Below, one piece after another: positions 16,389 to 25,492 of a DNA stretch of 47,392 nucleotides (position 1 is its first letter; each line of letters begins with the position of its first letter). Made by a program: the position numbers and the translations under genes. The notes under the pieces were generated by a model that made no database searches, was not told where the DNA came from, and saw only the letters and a list, made by a program, of their open reading frames with translations. The stretch lies in contig CAIOYY010000096.1 in NCBI GenBank assembly GCA_903862715.1, forward strand, positions 1 through 47,392. The letters are read 5' to 3'. The stretch comes from an uncultured Alphaproteobacteria bacterium. Lineage in GTDB: Bacteria > Pseudomonadota > Alphaproteobacteria > Micropepsales > Micropepsaceae.

Positions 16389-18212
16389 TCACACCCCCGC
16401 CAGTGCCGCGTCTTCCAGATAAAGCTGCACGCGATGGCGATTATTGTAGCTGTCGCGCCGCAATTTTCCGGCCACGTGAATGCGTTTTCCCCGCGCCTTC
16501 AACAGCCCCTGTCCCAGCCGCGTATCGGCAATGCGAAAGGCAATCGCGTCCAACCCCTGCCCGGCACTACCCGCGAGCCGCAGCTTCACATGATGGGTGC
16601 CGACGACATCGGCATAGACCACCGTCACATCGGGAATGACGAAAACAGGTTCGGGATTTCCCGGCCCGAACGGCCCCGCGCGTTCCAGCTCATCCATCAG
16701 ATCGAGATTGGCGGCACCGGGTGAAACCGCCGCATCCACTAAGAGATCGCGCGCGCTGGCAATCACGCCGCGCTGCGGTTCGAAAGCGGTTTTGAGAAAT
16801 TCTTCGAAGTCGGCGATCCGTTCACGCGCGATGCCGAACCCCGCCGCCATCGCGTGTCCGCCGCCCGATTCCAGAATGCCCGCCTCGCGCGCCGCGCGCA
16901 CCACCGCGCCCAGATCGACGCCGACGACCGAACGCGCCGAGCCACGCGCGACATTGTCCTTCGCGCTCATGAAGCCCGCCACCAGCACCGGCTTCTCGAA
17001 ACGATCCTTCAAACGCGAGGCCACAATGCCGACCACGCCCGGATGCCAATTGTCGCCGTTCAGAAACAGAAACGCGTCACTCTCCCGGAGAGCGCCCATT
17101 TCCATCGCGCGCTCAAGGATCATCTGTTCGATGGCCTGACGCTCGCGATTATGAAGATCGAGCTCGCCCGCGATCTGCGTGGCTTCCGCCGCGTCCATGG
17201 TGGAGAGCAGTGTCGCGCCAAGATCGCAGCGCCCCACGCGCCCGCCCGCATTGATACGCGGCCCGAAAATGAAACCGAGATGATAGGTCGTGAAAGGCGG
17301 CTCGGCTTTCGCCACCTGCGCCAGCGCCGCGAACCCTGCGCGCCCCAGATGTCCGAGCTTGCGCAGACCCTGCCGCACAAAGGCGCGGTTGACCCCGGTC
17401 AGCGGCACGACATCGGTGACGGTGGCCAAACCGACAAGGTCGATATCGTTCAGAAGATCGGGTTCGGGCAACCTATTCGCCGCGAACCAGCCCGCTTCGC
17501 GTAAGGTACGCGCCACCGCGACGAGCGCGAGAAACGTCACGCCAGCGGCGCAAAGTTGCTTCAGGCCCGAACCATCGCCCGGCGCATTCGGATTCACATG
17601 GGCATAGGCAGGCGGATGTTTCTCCACCGCATGATGATCGAGCACCACGACATCGAGCCCGAGCTCCGTAGCCTTATTGAGCGCGTCATAGGCCGACGCG
17701 CCGCAATCGACCGTAATGACAAGCTTCGCGCCCTCGCCGAAAAGTTTTTCCATCGCATAGACGGACGGCCCATAACCTTCCGTCATGCGGTCGGGAATAT
17801 GCAGAAGCGCATCACGGCCCATTCCCTTGAAGAACCGCAGTAGAAGCGCCGAGGCGCAGGCGCCATCGACATCGTAGTCGCCGAGAACCGCAATTCTCTC
17901 GTTGCGCATCACCGCGTCCGCTATGCGCGCAGCGGCCTTGTCCATGTCGCGAAGCACGCTCGGATCGGGCAGGAAGGTTTTCAGCCTCGGCTCGAGAAAA
18001 TCGGCCAGCGTCTCGGGCGTGACGCCACGCGCGGCGAGCAGATGAGCGAGCGGCGCGGACAGCCCGGCAAAGCCCAATTGTTTTGCGATCTCTTCATCCT
18101 GCGCGCGGAAATGCCAGGCGCGGCCCGACAGCGACGCGTCCACGCCAAAGGCGCGCGCGCGTTCCGTATCGCTTACGGGTGTCGTCGAAAACGAACCTGG
18201 TTCAGCCAACAT
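16389..18212 (-). CDS. recJ: single-stranded-DNA-specific exonuclease RecJ
   Basis: The 5'-to-3' exonuclease of recombination and mismatch repair. The 607-aa protein has the DHH-family motifs: D112-Y-D-V-D-G117, VDCG near 168-171, DHH at 192-194, then the DHHA1 domain with SGGGHAMAAGF near 465 and an OB-like C-terminal part. Length fits the family. It is the last gene of the alaC-type aminotransferase/hom/glpX/recJ operon, and its start overlaps the glpX stop by 11 bp, so it may be translated by coupling. Confidence 0.95.
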   Translation of the reverse strand: MLAEPGSFSTTPVSDTERARAFGVDASLSGRAWHFRAQDEEIAKQLGFAGLSAPLAHLLAARGVTPETLADFLEPRLKTFLPDPSVLRDMDKAAARIADAVMRNERIAVLGDYDVDGACASALLLRFFKGMGRDALLHIPDRMTEGYGPSVYAMEKLFGEGAKLVITVDCGASAYDALNKATELGLDVVVLDHHAVEKHPPAYAHVNPNAPGDGSGLKQLCAAGVTFLALVAVARTLREAGWFAANRLPEPDLLNDIDLVGLATVTDVVPLTGVNRAFVRQGLRKLGHLGRAGFAALAQVAKAEPPFTTYHLGFIFGPRINAGGRVGRCDLGATLLSTMDAAEATQIAGELDLHNRERQAIEQMILERAMEMGALRESDAFLFLNGDNWHPGVVGIVASRLKDRFEKPVLVAGFMSAKDNVARGSARSVVGVDLGAVVRAAREAGILESGGGHAMAAGFGIARERIADFEEFLKTAFEPQRGVIASARDLLVDAAVSPGAANLDLMDELERAGPFGPGNPEPVFVIPDVTVVYADVVGTHHVKLRLAGSAGQGLDAIAFRIADTRLGQGLLKARGKRIHVAGKLRRDSYNNRHRVQLYLEDAALAGV

Positions 18213-19164
18213 CGCGCTTGGGGTGGCGCATTTTCACCCAGCGCACCGTGCGGGTCGCCGAGCGCATCACCACCGAATGGGTCGTGACGAAACCGTTTTC
18301 CAGCCGCACGCCGTCCAGCATGCTGCCATCGGTTACGCCGGTCGCCGAAAACACCACATCGCCGCGCGCCAGATCTTCCAGCATATATTTGCGGTTGAGA
18401 TCGGTGATGCCCCATTTGGCGGCGCGAAGGCGTTCGTCGTCATTGCGAAACACAAGCCGGGTCTGCAATTGCCCGCCGACGCAGCGGAGCGCCGCCGCCG
18501 CGAGAACGCCTTCCGGCGCGCCGCCCTGGCCTATGTAAATGTCGATGCCGGTATGCGCGGAATCGGTGGTCGCAATCACGCCCGCCACATCGCCATCGGT
18601 GATGAGCTGAACGGCCGCGCCCGTGGAGCGGATCGACGCGATGATTTTTTCGTGGCGCGTGCGGTCGAGGACCAGCGCCTGGATTTCATGCGGCCTCACG
18701 CCCTTGGCGCGCGCCAGCGAGATGATGTTTTCGGCCGGATCGGCATCGAGATCGATCGTGCCTTCGGGAAAGCCCGGCCCGATGGCGATTTTGTCCATAT
18801 AGGTGTCGGGTGCATTCAGAAGCGTTCCCGCTTCCGCCATCGCCATCACGGCAATCGCATTGGGCAGGCCCTTCGCCGTGAGCGTCGTGCCTTCCAGGGG
18901 ATCAAGCGCAATATCGACCGGAATGCCGCCCGCGCCCACCTTCTCGCCGATGAACAGCATCGGCGCTTCGTCGCGTTCGCCTTCGCCGATCACCACGGTG
19001 CCGTCGATAGGCAGCGCATTGAACGCCCAGCGCATGCCTTCCACCGCCGCCTGGTCCGCCGCGCGTTCGTCGCCACGTCCGATCAGCTCATAGGCGCGGA
19101 TGGCCGCGGCCTCGGTGACACGAACGGCTTCGAGAGCAAGAATGCGGTCTAACGGACGGGACAT
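18202..19164 (-). CDS. glpX: class II fructose-1,6-bisphosphatase
   Basis: Removes the 1-phosphate of fructose 1,6-bisphosphate in gluconeogenesis. The 320-aa protein shows GEGERDEAPMLF (metal-binding acids near 60), DPLEGTTLTAKG near 90, DGDVAG near 190 and GIDIYIGQGGAPEG near 210, all GlpX-type. It is encoded 33 bp after hom on the same strand and overlaps recJ. The neighbouring homoserine pathway is not a direct partner; the order is a conserved arrangement in alphaproteobacteria. Confidence 0.95.
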   Translation of the reverse strand: MSRPLDRILALEAVRVTEAAAIRAYELIGRGDERAADQAAVEGMRWAFNALPIDGTVVIGEGERDEAPMLFIGEKVGAGGIPVDIALDPLEGTTLTAKGLPNAIAVMAMAEAGTLLNAPDTYMDKIAIGPGFPEGTIDLDADPAENIISLARAKGVRPHEIQALVLDRTRHEKIIASIRSTGAAVQLITDGDVAGVIATTDSAHTGIDIYIGQGGAPEGVLAAAALRCVGGQLQTRLVFRNDDERLRAAKWGITDLNRKYMLEDLARGDVVFSATGVTDGSMLDGVRLENGFVTTHSVVMRSATRTVRWVKMRHPKRDVG

Positions 19165-19197
19165 TTCGGATATTTCTCCAACACCTGAAGTAAAATT

Positions 19198-20487
19198 TTA
19201 CGCGGTCTCCATCGGAATCATGCACGGAGTTTCGAACACCTTGTCGGACGCGGCAATCGCCTTCAACGCACGCTCCACCGCAATATGCGGGGCTTCATGT
19301 GTCAGCATGACGATGGACACGGCTTCGCCCGGCGAACGGCCGCGTTGCAGCATGGAATCGATCGAAACCCCTTCGTCGGCAAGGTGCTGCGAGACCGACG
19401 CCATGACGCCCGGCACATCCAGCACCTGAAAGCGCAGATAATAGGCGGAGATGCGGCCTTCGCGCATGACCTTTTCGGGCTTTTTCAGTTCCGCAACGGG
19501 GCGTCCAAAGGCCGGCGACACGGCACCGCGCGCGACATCGACAATATCGGCCACGACGGCCGACGCCGTCGGTCCCTCGCCCGCGCCGCGCCCCTGAAAG
19601 AGGAAAGGCCCCGCCTCGCCCGCTTTCACTTCGACGGCGTTAAAACTCGATTCCACGGCGGCAAGCGGCGTGCGCGCCCGCACCATCGCGGGGTGCACGC
19701 GCTGTTCAATGCCGTCGGATGTACGCTTCGCAATCCCGAGTAGTTTGATGCGGTAGCCGAACTCCGCCGCGAAGGCGATGTCCGCGGGCGAAATGTTCTG
19801 GATGCCGCTGACATCGACCGCGTCGATATCGGGCAGCGTGCCGAAGGCGAGGCTCGCCAGCAGCGCAAGCTTATGCGCGGTGTCGCCGCCGCCGACGTCG
19901 AGCGTCGGATCGGCTTCGGCATAACCAAGACGCTGCGCCTCGCCGAGCACTTCGTTGAAGGCCCGTCCCGTCGCTTCCATCTCGGTCAGGATGTAATTGC
20001 AGGTGCCGTTGAGAATGCCGCGCAGCGAAGAAATTTCATACGCGATCAGTCCCTCGCGCAGCGCCTTGACGATCGGAATGCCGCCGCACACCGCCGCTTC
20101 GAATTTCAGCGCGACATTCGCCTTCTCGGCCATCGCCGCAAGTTCGGGTCCATGGTAGGCGAGCAGCGCCTTGTTGGCGGTCACGACATGCTTGCCGTTC
20201 GATAGCGCGGTCGAAACGAGTTCGCGCGCCGTGCCTTCCGAACCGCCGACGAGCTCGACGACGACATCGACATCGCTCCGCGACGCCAGCGCAATCGGAT
20301 TGTCTTCCCAGGCAATGCTGGTGAGATCGACGCCGCGATTCTTGGCTTTATCGCGCGCCGAAACGGCGACGACCTTCACATCCTTGCGGCCGGCGCGCGC
20401 GGCCAGATGCGCGGCATCCGCCGCCAATACTTTAAGGACGCCGCCCCCAACCGTGCCGAGCCCGGCAATGCCGACCCGTATCGTCAC
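19198..20487 (-). CDS. hom: homoserine dehydrogenase
   Basis: Reduces aspartate semialdehyde to homoserine for threonine and methionine synthesis. The 429-aa protein has a Rossmann start (GLGTVGGGVLKVL), the NGTCNYILTEME motif, the catalytic-domain segment GGGDTAHKLALLASLAFG, and a C-terminal ACT domain (YYLRFQVLDVPGVMASVSQHL...) for feedback by threonine. It begins with GTG inside a GTGA overlap with the upstream aminotransferase stop codon, implying coupled translation. Confidence 0.96.
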   Translation of the reverse strand: MTIRVGIAGLGTVGGGVLKVLAADAAHLAARAGRKDVKVVAVSARDKAKNRGVDLTSIAWEDNPIALASRSDVDVVVELVGGSEGTARELVSTALSNGKHVVTANKALLAYHGPELAAMAEKANVALKFEAAVCGGIPIVKALREGLIAYEISSLRGILNGTCNYILTEMEATGRAFNEVLGEAQRLGYAEADPTLDVGGGDTAHKLALLASLAFGTLPDIDAVDVSGIQNISPADIAFAAEFGYRIKLLGIAKRTSDGIEQRVHPAMVRARTPLAAVESSFNAVEVKAGEAGPFLFQGRGAGEGPTASAVVADIVDVARGAVSPAFGRPVAELKKPEKVMREGRISAYYLRFQVLDVPGVMASVSQHLADEGVSIDSMLQRGRSPGEAVSIVMLTHEAPHIAVERALKAIAASDKVFETPCMIPMETA

Positions 20488-21701
20488 TTCGCCGGTTCCA
20501 TAGCTTTGGCGTTCTTGCCGATTTCACCGAGGAAGCGCTTCACATTGCGCGCCGCCTGCCGCACGCGCTGCTCGTTTTCCACCAGCGCGATGCGCACATA
20601 GCCCTCGCCATATTCGCCGAAGCCGACGCCCGGCGACACGGCGACCTGCGCCTGCACCAGAAGCTGCTTGGCGAATTCCATTGAGCCGAGATCGCGGAAG
20701 GCTTCCGGTATCGGCGCCCAGGCGAACATCGTCGCGGCCGGAGCTGGAATATTCCACCCGGCGCGCGCCATCGTATCGACCAGCACGTCGCGGCGCGATT
20801 TGTAGATCGCGCGGATCTGCTCGACGCATTCCTGCGGCCCGTTCAGCGCCGCCGTCGCCGCCACCTGGATCGGCGTGTAGGCGCCATAATCAAGGTAGGA
20901 TTTGATGCGCGCGAGCGCCCCGATCAGCGTCTTGTTGCCCGCCGCAAAGCCCATGCGCCAGCCCGGCATCGCATAGGTCTTGCTCAAAGACTGAAATTCA
21001 ATGGCGATGTCCTTCGCCCCTTCGATCTGCAGGATCGAGGGTGGCGGATTGCTCGCATCGAAATAGGTGTCGGCATAGGCAAGGTCCGACAGCACCCACA
21101 TATCGTGCTGCCGCGCGAAGGCGACGACATCCTTGTAGAAATCGAGGCCAACCATCTGCGCCGTCGGGTTCGACGGATAATTCACGACAATGGCGAGCGG
21201 CGTCGGCGAGGAATGTTTCACCGCAATCGCCGCGCGGCTGAGGAATTCTTCCGGCGTGTTCGCAGGGACATGGCGCATGGCGGCGCCCGCCATGATGAAG
21301 CCGTAGGCATGGATCGGATAGGCCGGGTTCGGCACCAGCACGACATCGCCGGGCGAGGTAATCGCCTGCGCCAGATTGGCGAAGCCTTCCTTCGAACCCA
21401 GCGTCGCGATCACTTCGGTGTCGGGATTCACCTCGACGCCGAAGCGGCGCATATAATAGGCCGCCATCGCGCGGCGCAGGCCCTTGATACCGCGCGACGC
21501 GGAATAGCGGTTGGCGCGCGGATCGCGCGCGGTCTCGATAAGCTTGTCGACAATATGCGAAGGCGTCGGCATATCGGGATTGCCCATCCCGAAATCGATG
21601 ATGTCCTCGCCGCGCGCGCGCGCTTCGGCCTTGAGGCGGTTTACTTCCTCAAAAACATAGGGCGGAAGACGATTGATGCGCTGAAACTGGGTTTGCGGCA
21701 T
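20484..21701 (-). CDS. PLP aminotransferase (AlaC / LL-DAP-aminotransferase type)
   Basis: A fold-type I aminotransferase of 405 aa. It has the GMGNPDMPTP loop at the start of the domain, VNYPSNPTAQ near 185, and the Schiff-base Lys in SLSKTYAMPGWRMGF; the final Arg region binds the substrate carboxylate. In this operon position such genes are usually called alanine (AlaC) or LL-diaminopimelate aminotransferase; which amino donor it uses cannot be read. ATG 21701 is the best start because it gives MPQTQFQRINRLPPY; the frame is open to a TTG at 21749 that would overlap the upstream gene. Confidence 0.9.
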   Translation of the reverse strand: MPQTQFQRINRLPPYVFEEVNRLKAEARARGEDIIDFGMGNPDMPTPSHIVDKLIETARDPRANRYSASRGIKGLRRAMAAYYMRRFGVEVNPDTEVIATLGSKEGFANLAQAITSPGDVVLVPNPAYPIHAYGFIMAGAAMRHVPANTPEEFLSRAAIAVKHSSPTPLAIVVNYPSNPTAQMVGLDFYKDVVAFARQHDMWVLSDLAYADTYFDASNPPPSILQIEGAKDIAIEFQSLSKTYAMPGWRMGFAAGNKTLIGALARIKSYLDYGAYTPIQVAATAALNGPQECVEQIRAIYKSRRDVLVDTMARAGWNIPAPAATMFAWAPIPEAFRDLGSMEFAKQLLVQAQVAVSPGVGFGEYGEGYVRIALVENEQRVRQAARNVKRFLGEIGKNAKAMEPAK

Positions 21702-21745
21702 GACATGACTCGGGGAAAAAATACGGGGCGGGAAAAGCGGGGGCT

Positions 21746-22045
21746 TCAATTACCGGAAGCTGACGGAATCTCGAAATCGTTTTCTATCTCGCGGTTGAGA
21801 TTATCTCCCGCTTCGGTGTTGGCCTGGTGGGCGTCTTCCAGCCCGTTCAGCAGCGCCGCCCGCTCTCCCGCATCCGGCGGCAGTCCGGGATGACCCGGCA
21901 GCGTGGCGAGGTCGGGGTACGTCACCGGCCCCGCAGCGGTTCCGCCTGGGGAATGCGGCGGCGGCGTGCACCCGGCGAGCAGCGAGACCAGCCCAAGCCC
22001 GGCGGCAAAAAGCCGCCCGCCTTTGGAATTTCCTCGCTTTTTCAT
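21746..22045 (-). CDS. small lipoprotein, 99 aa
   Basis: A 99-aa lipoprotein (KK-R start, lipobox LLAGC, Cys26) with a Pro/Gly-rich segment and a helical C-terminus rich in Asn/Glu. It is first in the minus-strand operon and its stop codon lies 45 bp before the aminotransferase start. No family recognised; a frame extends to 22129 but without a signal start. Confidence 0.65.
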   Translation of the reverse strand: MKKRGNSKGGRLFAAGLGLVSLLAGCTPPPHSPGGTAAGPVTYPDLATLPGHPGLPPDAGERAALLNGLEDAHQANTEAGDNLNREIENDFEIPSASGN

Positions 22046-22187
22046 CGTCTCGATGTCCCTCGCCGCCTCTAACCTGCGGGATTCGTAGGTCGAAATCGGC
22101 GTCGCAGCATATAGCGGCCTAAGGCCCAAGTTCCAAGTATGCCCGGAAAATAGGCGATATTTGGCCCTTCTATTTGCCGCGCCGCCC

Positions 22188-22206
22188 GCTAGTATTTTGC
22201 ACTAGC
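22188..22206. promoter_or_regulatory. inverted repeat just upstream of phaC
   Basis: GCTAGT (22188-22193), spacer ATTTTGC, ACTAGC (22201-22206): a perfect 6-bp dyad ending 13 bp before the first possible phaC ATG. It may be a repressor operator or a structure over the ribosome site. Confidence 0.4.
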
Positions 22207-22219
22207 GAAATGAATCGGT

Positions 22220-24229
22220 ATGACATCCCCAACGGGTATAGACGGACCTTACAGCATGGCAACCAAGAGCTCCCCGAAACGCAAGGCCAGCACGGTGAAA
22301 GACCCGGGCACGGACGCGCCGCCGGTAAAGGAGCCGCCTTCTTCGCCAACACCCAAAAGTGATCCCCCGAGCAAGCAGCCAAAGATCGAGGAGCCCCCTA
22401 AGGGCCCCGCAAAGGAAGCCCCTCCAAAGGAAGCGCCCCCCAAGGAAGCCAGCGCCTATGCGCTGAACGATCCCGCCGCGTTTGGCCGCAACATGGCGCA
22501 GGTCGCCGCCAAGAGCCAAAAGCTCCTGTCCGACTTCGTGGCCCGTCAGGCCGCCGCCAAGGGTGATCCGGTCGATCCCCTGAATATCGGCAGCGCCTTT
22601 TATGCCGTCTTCAAACAGATGGCCGCCAATCCGGCCAAGGCCGTTGAAGCCCAGTTCGGCCTCTGGAAAGACTATATGGAGCTGTGGCAGCGCTCGACGC
22701 AGCGCGCCCTCGGCCAGACCGTCGAACCGATGGTGCTGCCCGCCAAGGGCGACCGCCGTTTCAAGGACCCCGACTGGGAAGAAAACCAGGTCTTCGACTT
22801 CATCAAGCAGTCCTACCTTCTGACGACCAACTGGCTGACCCGCACAGTGGGCGAAGTCGAAGGCGTCGATCCGAAGGATCAGGCGCGCGCCAATTTCTAT
22901 GCGAAGCAATTCGCCGATGCCTTGGCGCCGACCAATTTCGTGCTCACCAATCCCGAAGTCCTGCGCGAGACGATGAAGACCAATGGCGACAACCTCGTGC
23001 GCGGGTTGGAGCATCTTCTCGAAGACATGGATCGCGGCGGCGGCAATCTGAAAATCCGCCAGACTACGGACAATTTCGTCGTCGGGAGGGATGTCGCGCT
23101 GACGCCGGGCAAGGTCGTGTTCCGCAACGCGCTGTTCGAATTGCTGCAATACACGCCGACCACCGAGACGGTGCACGAAACGCCGCTTCTGATCTTCCCA
23201 CCCTGGATCAACAAATTCTACATTCTCGACCTGCAGCCGAAGAATTCTTTCGTCAAATGGGCGACGGCTCAGGGCTACACCGTGTTCGTCGTATCCTGGG
23301 TTAACCCGGACCCAAAGCTGGCGCAGAAGGGGTTCGAGGAATATATGCGCGAAGGCGTCTTCGCCGCGCTCGATGCCGTCGAAAAGGCTACCGGTCAGAA
23401 ACAGGTCAACACGATCGGCTATTGCATCGCGGGGACCCTGATCGCGGCGACGCTCGCTTACATCGCCGCCAGTGGCGAATATGAAGACCGCATCAAATCG
23501 GTCACCTATTTCGCCGCGCAGGTCGATTTCTCCGAAGCCGGCGATCTTCAGATTTTCGTCGATGACGAACAGCTCGGCGCGATGGAAAAGGAAATGATCA
23601 AAGCGGGCGGCGTGTTGGAGGGCTCCAAGATGGCGATGACCTTCAACATGCTGCGCGCCAATGACCTCATCTGGTCTTTCGTCGTCAACAACTACCTGAT
23701 GGGCAAGGAGCCGGTGCCGTTCGATCTCCTATACTGGAATTCAGACACGACGCGGATGCCGCTGAAGCTGCATCTCTCTTACTTGCGCCAATGCTACCGC
23801 GACAACGCGCTGGCGCAGGCACAGATGCAGATCGCAGGCAAAAAGCTCAACATCGGCAAGATCAAAACGCCGGTCTATTTCCAGGCCGCGCGCGAAGACC
23901 ACATTGCGCCGGCGGTTTCGGTTTACAAAGGCGCAAAGATGTTCGGCGGTCCCGTCACCTTCATGCTGGCGGGTTCGGGCCATATTGCGGGTGTCGTGAA
24001 CGCGCCCTCCTCCGGCAAATATCAGCACTGGATCAATGACGAACTTCCCGAAACGCTCGAAGAATGGATGGCGGGCGCGGTCGAACATCCGGGCTCCTGG
24101 TGGCCGACATGGGAAAAATGGCTCGCGGCGCGTTCGGGCGAAATGATTCCTGCGCTCAACCCGGGCGATGGCGAACTAAAAGTGCTCGGCGATGCACCGG
24201 GGACCTATGTCCTCATCAAGGCTGGCTGA
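22220..24229 (+). CDS. phaC: class I polyhydroxyalkanoate synthase
   Basis: Polymerises (R)-3-hydroxyacyl-CoA into storage polyester on PHA granules. The protein (669 aa from ATG 22220; 657 from ATG 22256) carries the PhaC N-terminal domain, then the catalytic domain with Cys402 in GYCIAG, Asp560 in REDHIAP and His588 in GSGHIAG (numbering from 22220). The first 75 residues are a Lys/Pro/Glu-rich low-complexity tail with a repeated PPKEA unit, longer than in typical class I enzymes. phaA, phaB and phasin genes are not nearby. An inverted repeat lies directly upstream. Confidence 0.96.
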   Translation: MTSPTGIDGPYSMATKSSPKRKASTVKDPGTDAPPVKEPPSSPTPKSDPPSKQPKIEEPPKGPAKEAPPKEAPPKEASAYALNDPAAFGRNMAQVAAKSQKLLSDFVARQAAAKGDPVDPLNIGSAFYAVFKQMAANPAKAVEAQFGLWKDYMELWQRSTQRALGQTVEPMVLPAKGDRRFKDPDWEENQVFDFIKQSYLLTTNWLTRTVGEVEGVDPKDQARANFYAKQFADALAPTNFVLTNPEVLRETMKTNGDNLVRGLEHLLEDMDRGGGNLKIRQTTDNFVVGRDVALTPGKVVFRNALFELLQYTPTTETVHETPLLIFPPWINKFYILDLQPKNSFVKWATAQGYTVFVVSWVNPDPKLAQKGFEEYMREGVFAALDAVEKATGQKQVNTIGYCIAGTLIAATLAYIAASGEYEDRIKSVTYFAAQVDFSEAGDLQIFVDDEQLGAMEKEMIKAGGVLEGSKMAMTFNMLRANDLIWSFVVNNYLMGKEPVPFDLLYWNSDTTRMPLKLHLSYLRQCYRDNALAQAQMQIAGKKLNIGKIKTPVYFQAAREDHIAPAVSVYKGAKMFGGPVTFMLAGSGHIAGVVNAPSSGKYQHWINDELPETLEEWMAGAVEHPGSWWPTWEKWLAARSGEMIPALNPGDGELKVLGDAPGTYVLIKAG

Positions 24230-24238
24230 CGCGCCGCC

Positions 24239-25021
24239 ATGAAGATAGCGACCTGGAACGTCAATTCCGTCAAAGCCCGCCTCGATACCGTGCGCGCCTG
24301 GCTGAAAGTAGCTGATCCCGATGTCGCGTGTTTTCAGGAAATCAAAACGCAGAACGAAACCTTCCCGCGCGATAGCTTCGAAGATCTCGGCTATAATTGC
24401 ACGGTCCATGGCCAGAAAAGTTACAACGGCGTCGCCATTCTCTCGAAGCGTCCCGTCGAAGATGTCGTGCGCGGACTTCCCGGCGGCGATGGCGATGATC
24501 ATGCGCGCTATATCGAAGCGCTCATTCCTTCCGACAATGGCGTGGTACGCGTCGCGTCTATCTATGCCCCCAACGGCAATCCGAAAGGCACCGAGAAATT
24601 CGCCTACAAGCTCGATTGGCTTGAGCGCCTGCGCCGCCATGTCGAAACCTCGCTGAGCACGGAAGAGAATTTCGTCTTCATGGGCGATTACAATGTCATC
24701 CCGACGCCGGACGACGCGCATTACCCGGAGAACTGGGTAGAAGATGCGCTGTTTCAGCCCGAAACCCGCTCGGCCTATCGCCGCATTGCCCATCTGGGAC
24801 TGACGGACGCATTCCGCGCCTGTCATGGCGCGGCCTATGCCTACACCTTCTGGGATTATCAGGCGGGCGCCTGGCAGAAGAACAACGGCATTCGCATCGA
24901 CCACATTCTGCTTTCGCCGCAGGCCACCGATAGACTGACCGGTTGCGGCATCGATAAACATGTAAGGGGTTGGGATAAGCCGTCAGACCACGTCCCCGTT
25001 TGGTGTGAGCTGGCGGTGTAA
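24239..25021 (+). CDS. xth: exodeoxyribonuclease III (AP endonuclease)
   Basis: Cuts DNA at abasic sites and degrades 3' ends, in base-excision repair. The 260-aa protein shows the Exo III order: ATWNVNSVKARL (5-16), QEIKT (metal Glu), SIYAPNGNP, MGDYNVIPTPDD, and the C-terminal SDHVPVW with the catalytic His. Starts with ATG nine bases after the phaC stop, so it is probably co-transcribed with phaC. Confidence 0.94.
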   Translation: MKIATWNVNSVKARLDTVRAWLKVADPDVACFQEIKTQNETFPRDSFEDLGYNCTVHGQKSYNGVAILSKRPVEDVVRGLPGGDGDDHARYIEALIPSDNGVVRVASIYAPNGNPKGTEKFAYKLDWLERLRRHVETSLSTEENFVFMGDYNVIPTPDDAHYPENWVEDALFQPETRSAYRRIAHLGLTDAFRACHGAAYAYTFWDYQAGAWQKNNGIRIDHILLSPQATDRLTGCGIDKHVRGWDKPSDHVPVWCELAV

Positions 25022-25097
25022 AAAATACCGGGGGAGAGACAATCGGTTTGTGTTGTTGCCATATTCCATTTTTGCTTTTTCTAGAGGAGTTTCTGAC

Positions 25098-25310
25098 GTG
25101 AACCTACGCATCGTACTGATCGCCCTTGCGGCCGCGACCGCACTCACCGCGTGCGGTGAAGAACCGCCGCCGCCTCCGCCGCCGGTTGAAGAACCTGCTC
25201 CGCCGCCGCCGCCCCCGCCGCCGCCGCCGCCACCCGTGACGGAAGTTCCTCCGGCGGACGTTCCTCCCGCGGAAGCCGCTCCGGACCTCATTCTCCCGGA
25301 CAACGAGTAA
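25098..25310 (+). CDS. polyproline lipoprotein, 70 aa
   Basis: A 70-aa lipoprotein starting with GTG, chosen because AGAGGAG lies at good distance. Lipobox LTAC (Cys18) follows a short signal. The mature part contains runs of seven and twelve consecutive prolines joined by a VEEPA linker, and an acidic C-terminus. Polyproline of this length would need elongation factor P for translation. Function unknown; likely a rigid spacer at the outer membrane. Followed at once by a strong terminator. Confidence 0.75.
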   Translation: MNLRIVLIALAAATALTACGEEPPPPPPPVEEPAPPPPPPPPPPPPVTEVPPADVPPAEAAPDLILPDNE

Positions 25311-25333
25311 ACCTCGGGTAATTCCGGAACCGG

Positions 25334-25370
25334 CGCCCCGCCAGCCGCGTTAGGCTGGTGGGGCGTCTTT
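25334..25370 (+). terminator. Rho-independent terminator
   Basis: A 13-bp stem (CGCCCCGCCAGCC against GGCTGGTGGGGCG, one G-U pair) with loop GCGTTA and TCTTT after it, 24 bp past the polyproline lipoprotein stop. Confidence 0.88.
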
Positions 25371-25492
25371 CCGTGTGCCACACAGGGGGCAAGTGTCCCC
25401 GTTACGGGGAAACATTCACAATAGCGCCGCATTTGGCCGCCATACGCTGCCACTGACTGTGCATTTGCAGCCAAGGCAATCACGGGTTCGGT

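Noticed and set aside
22202..23176. 324-codon minus-strand frame opposite phaC
   Set aside because: Composition is not protein-like and phaC has a full catalytic triad.
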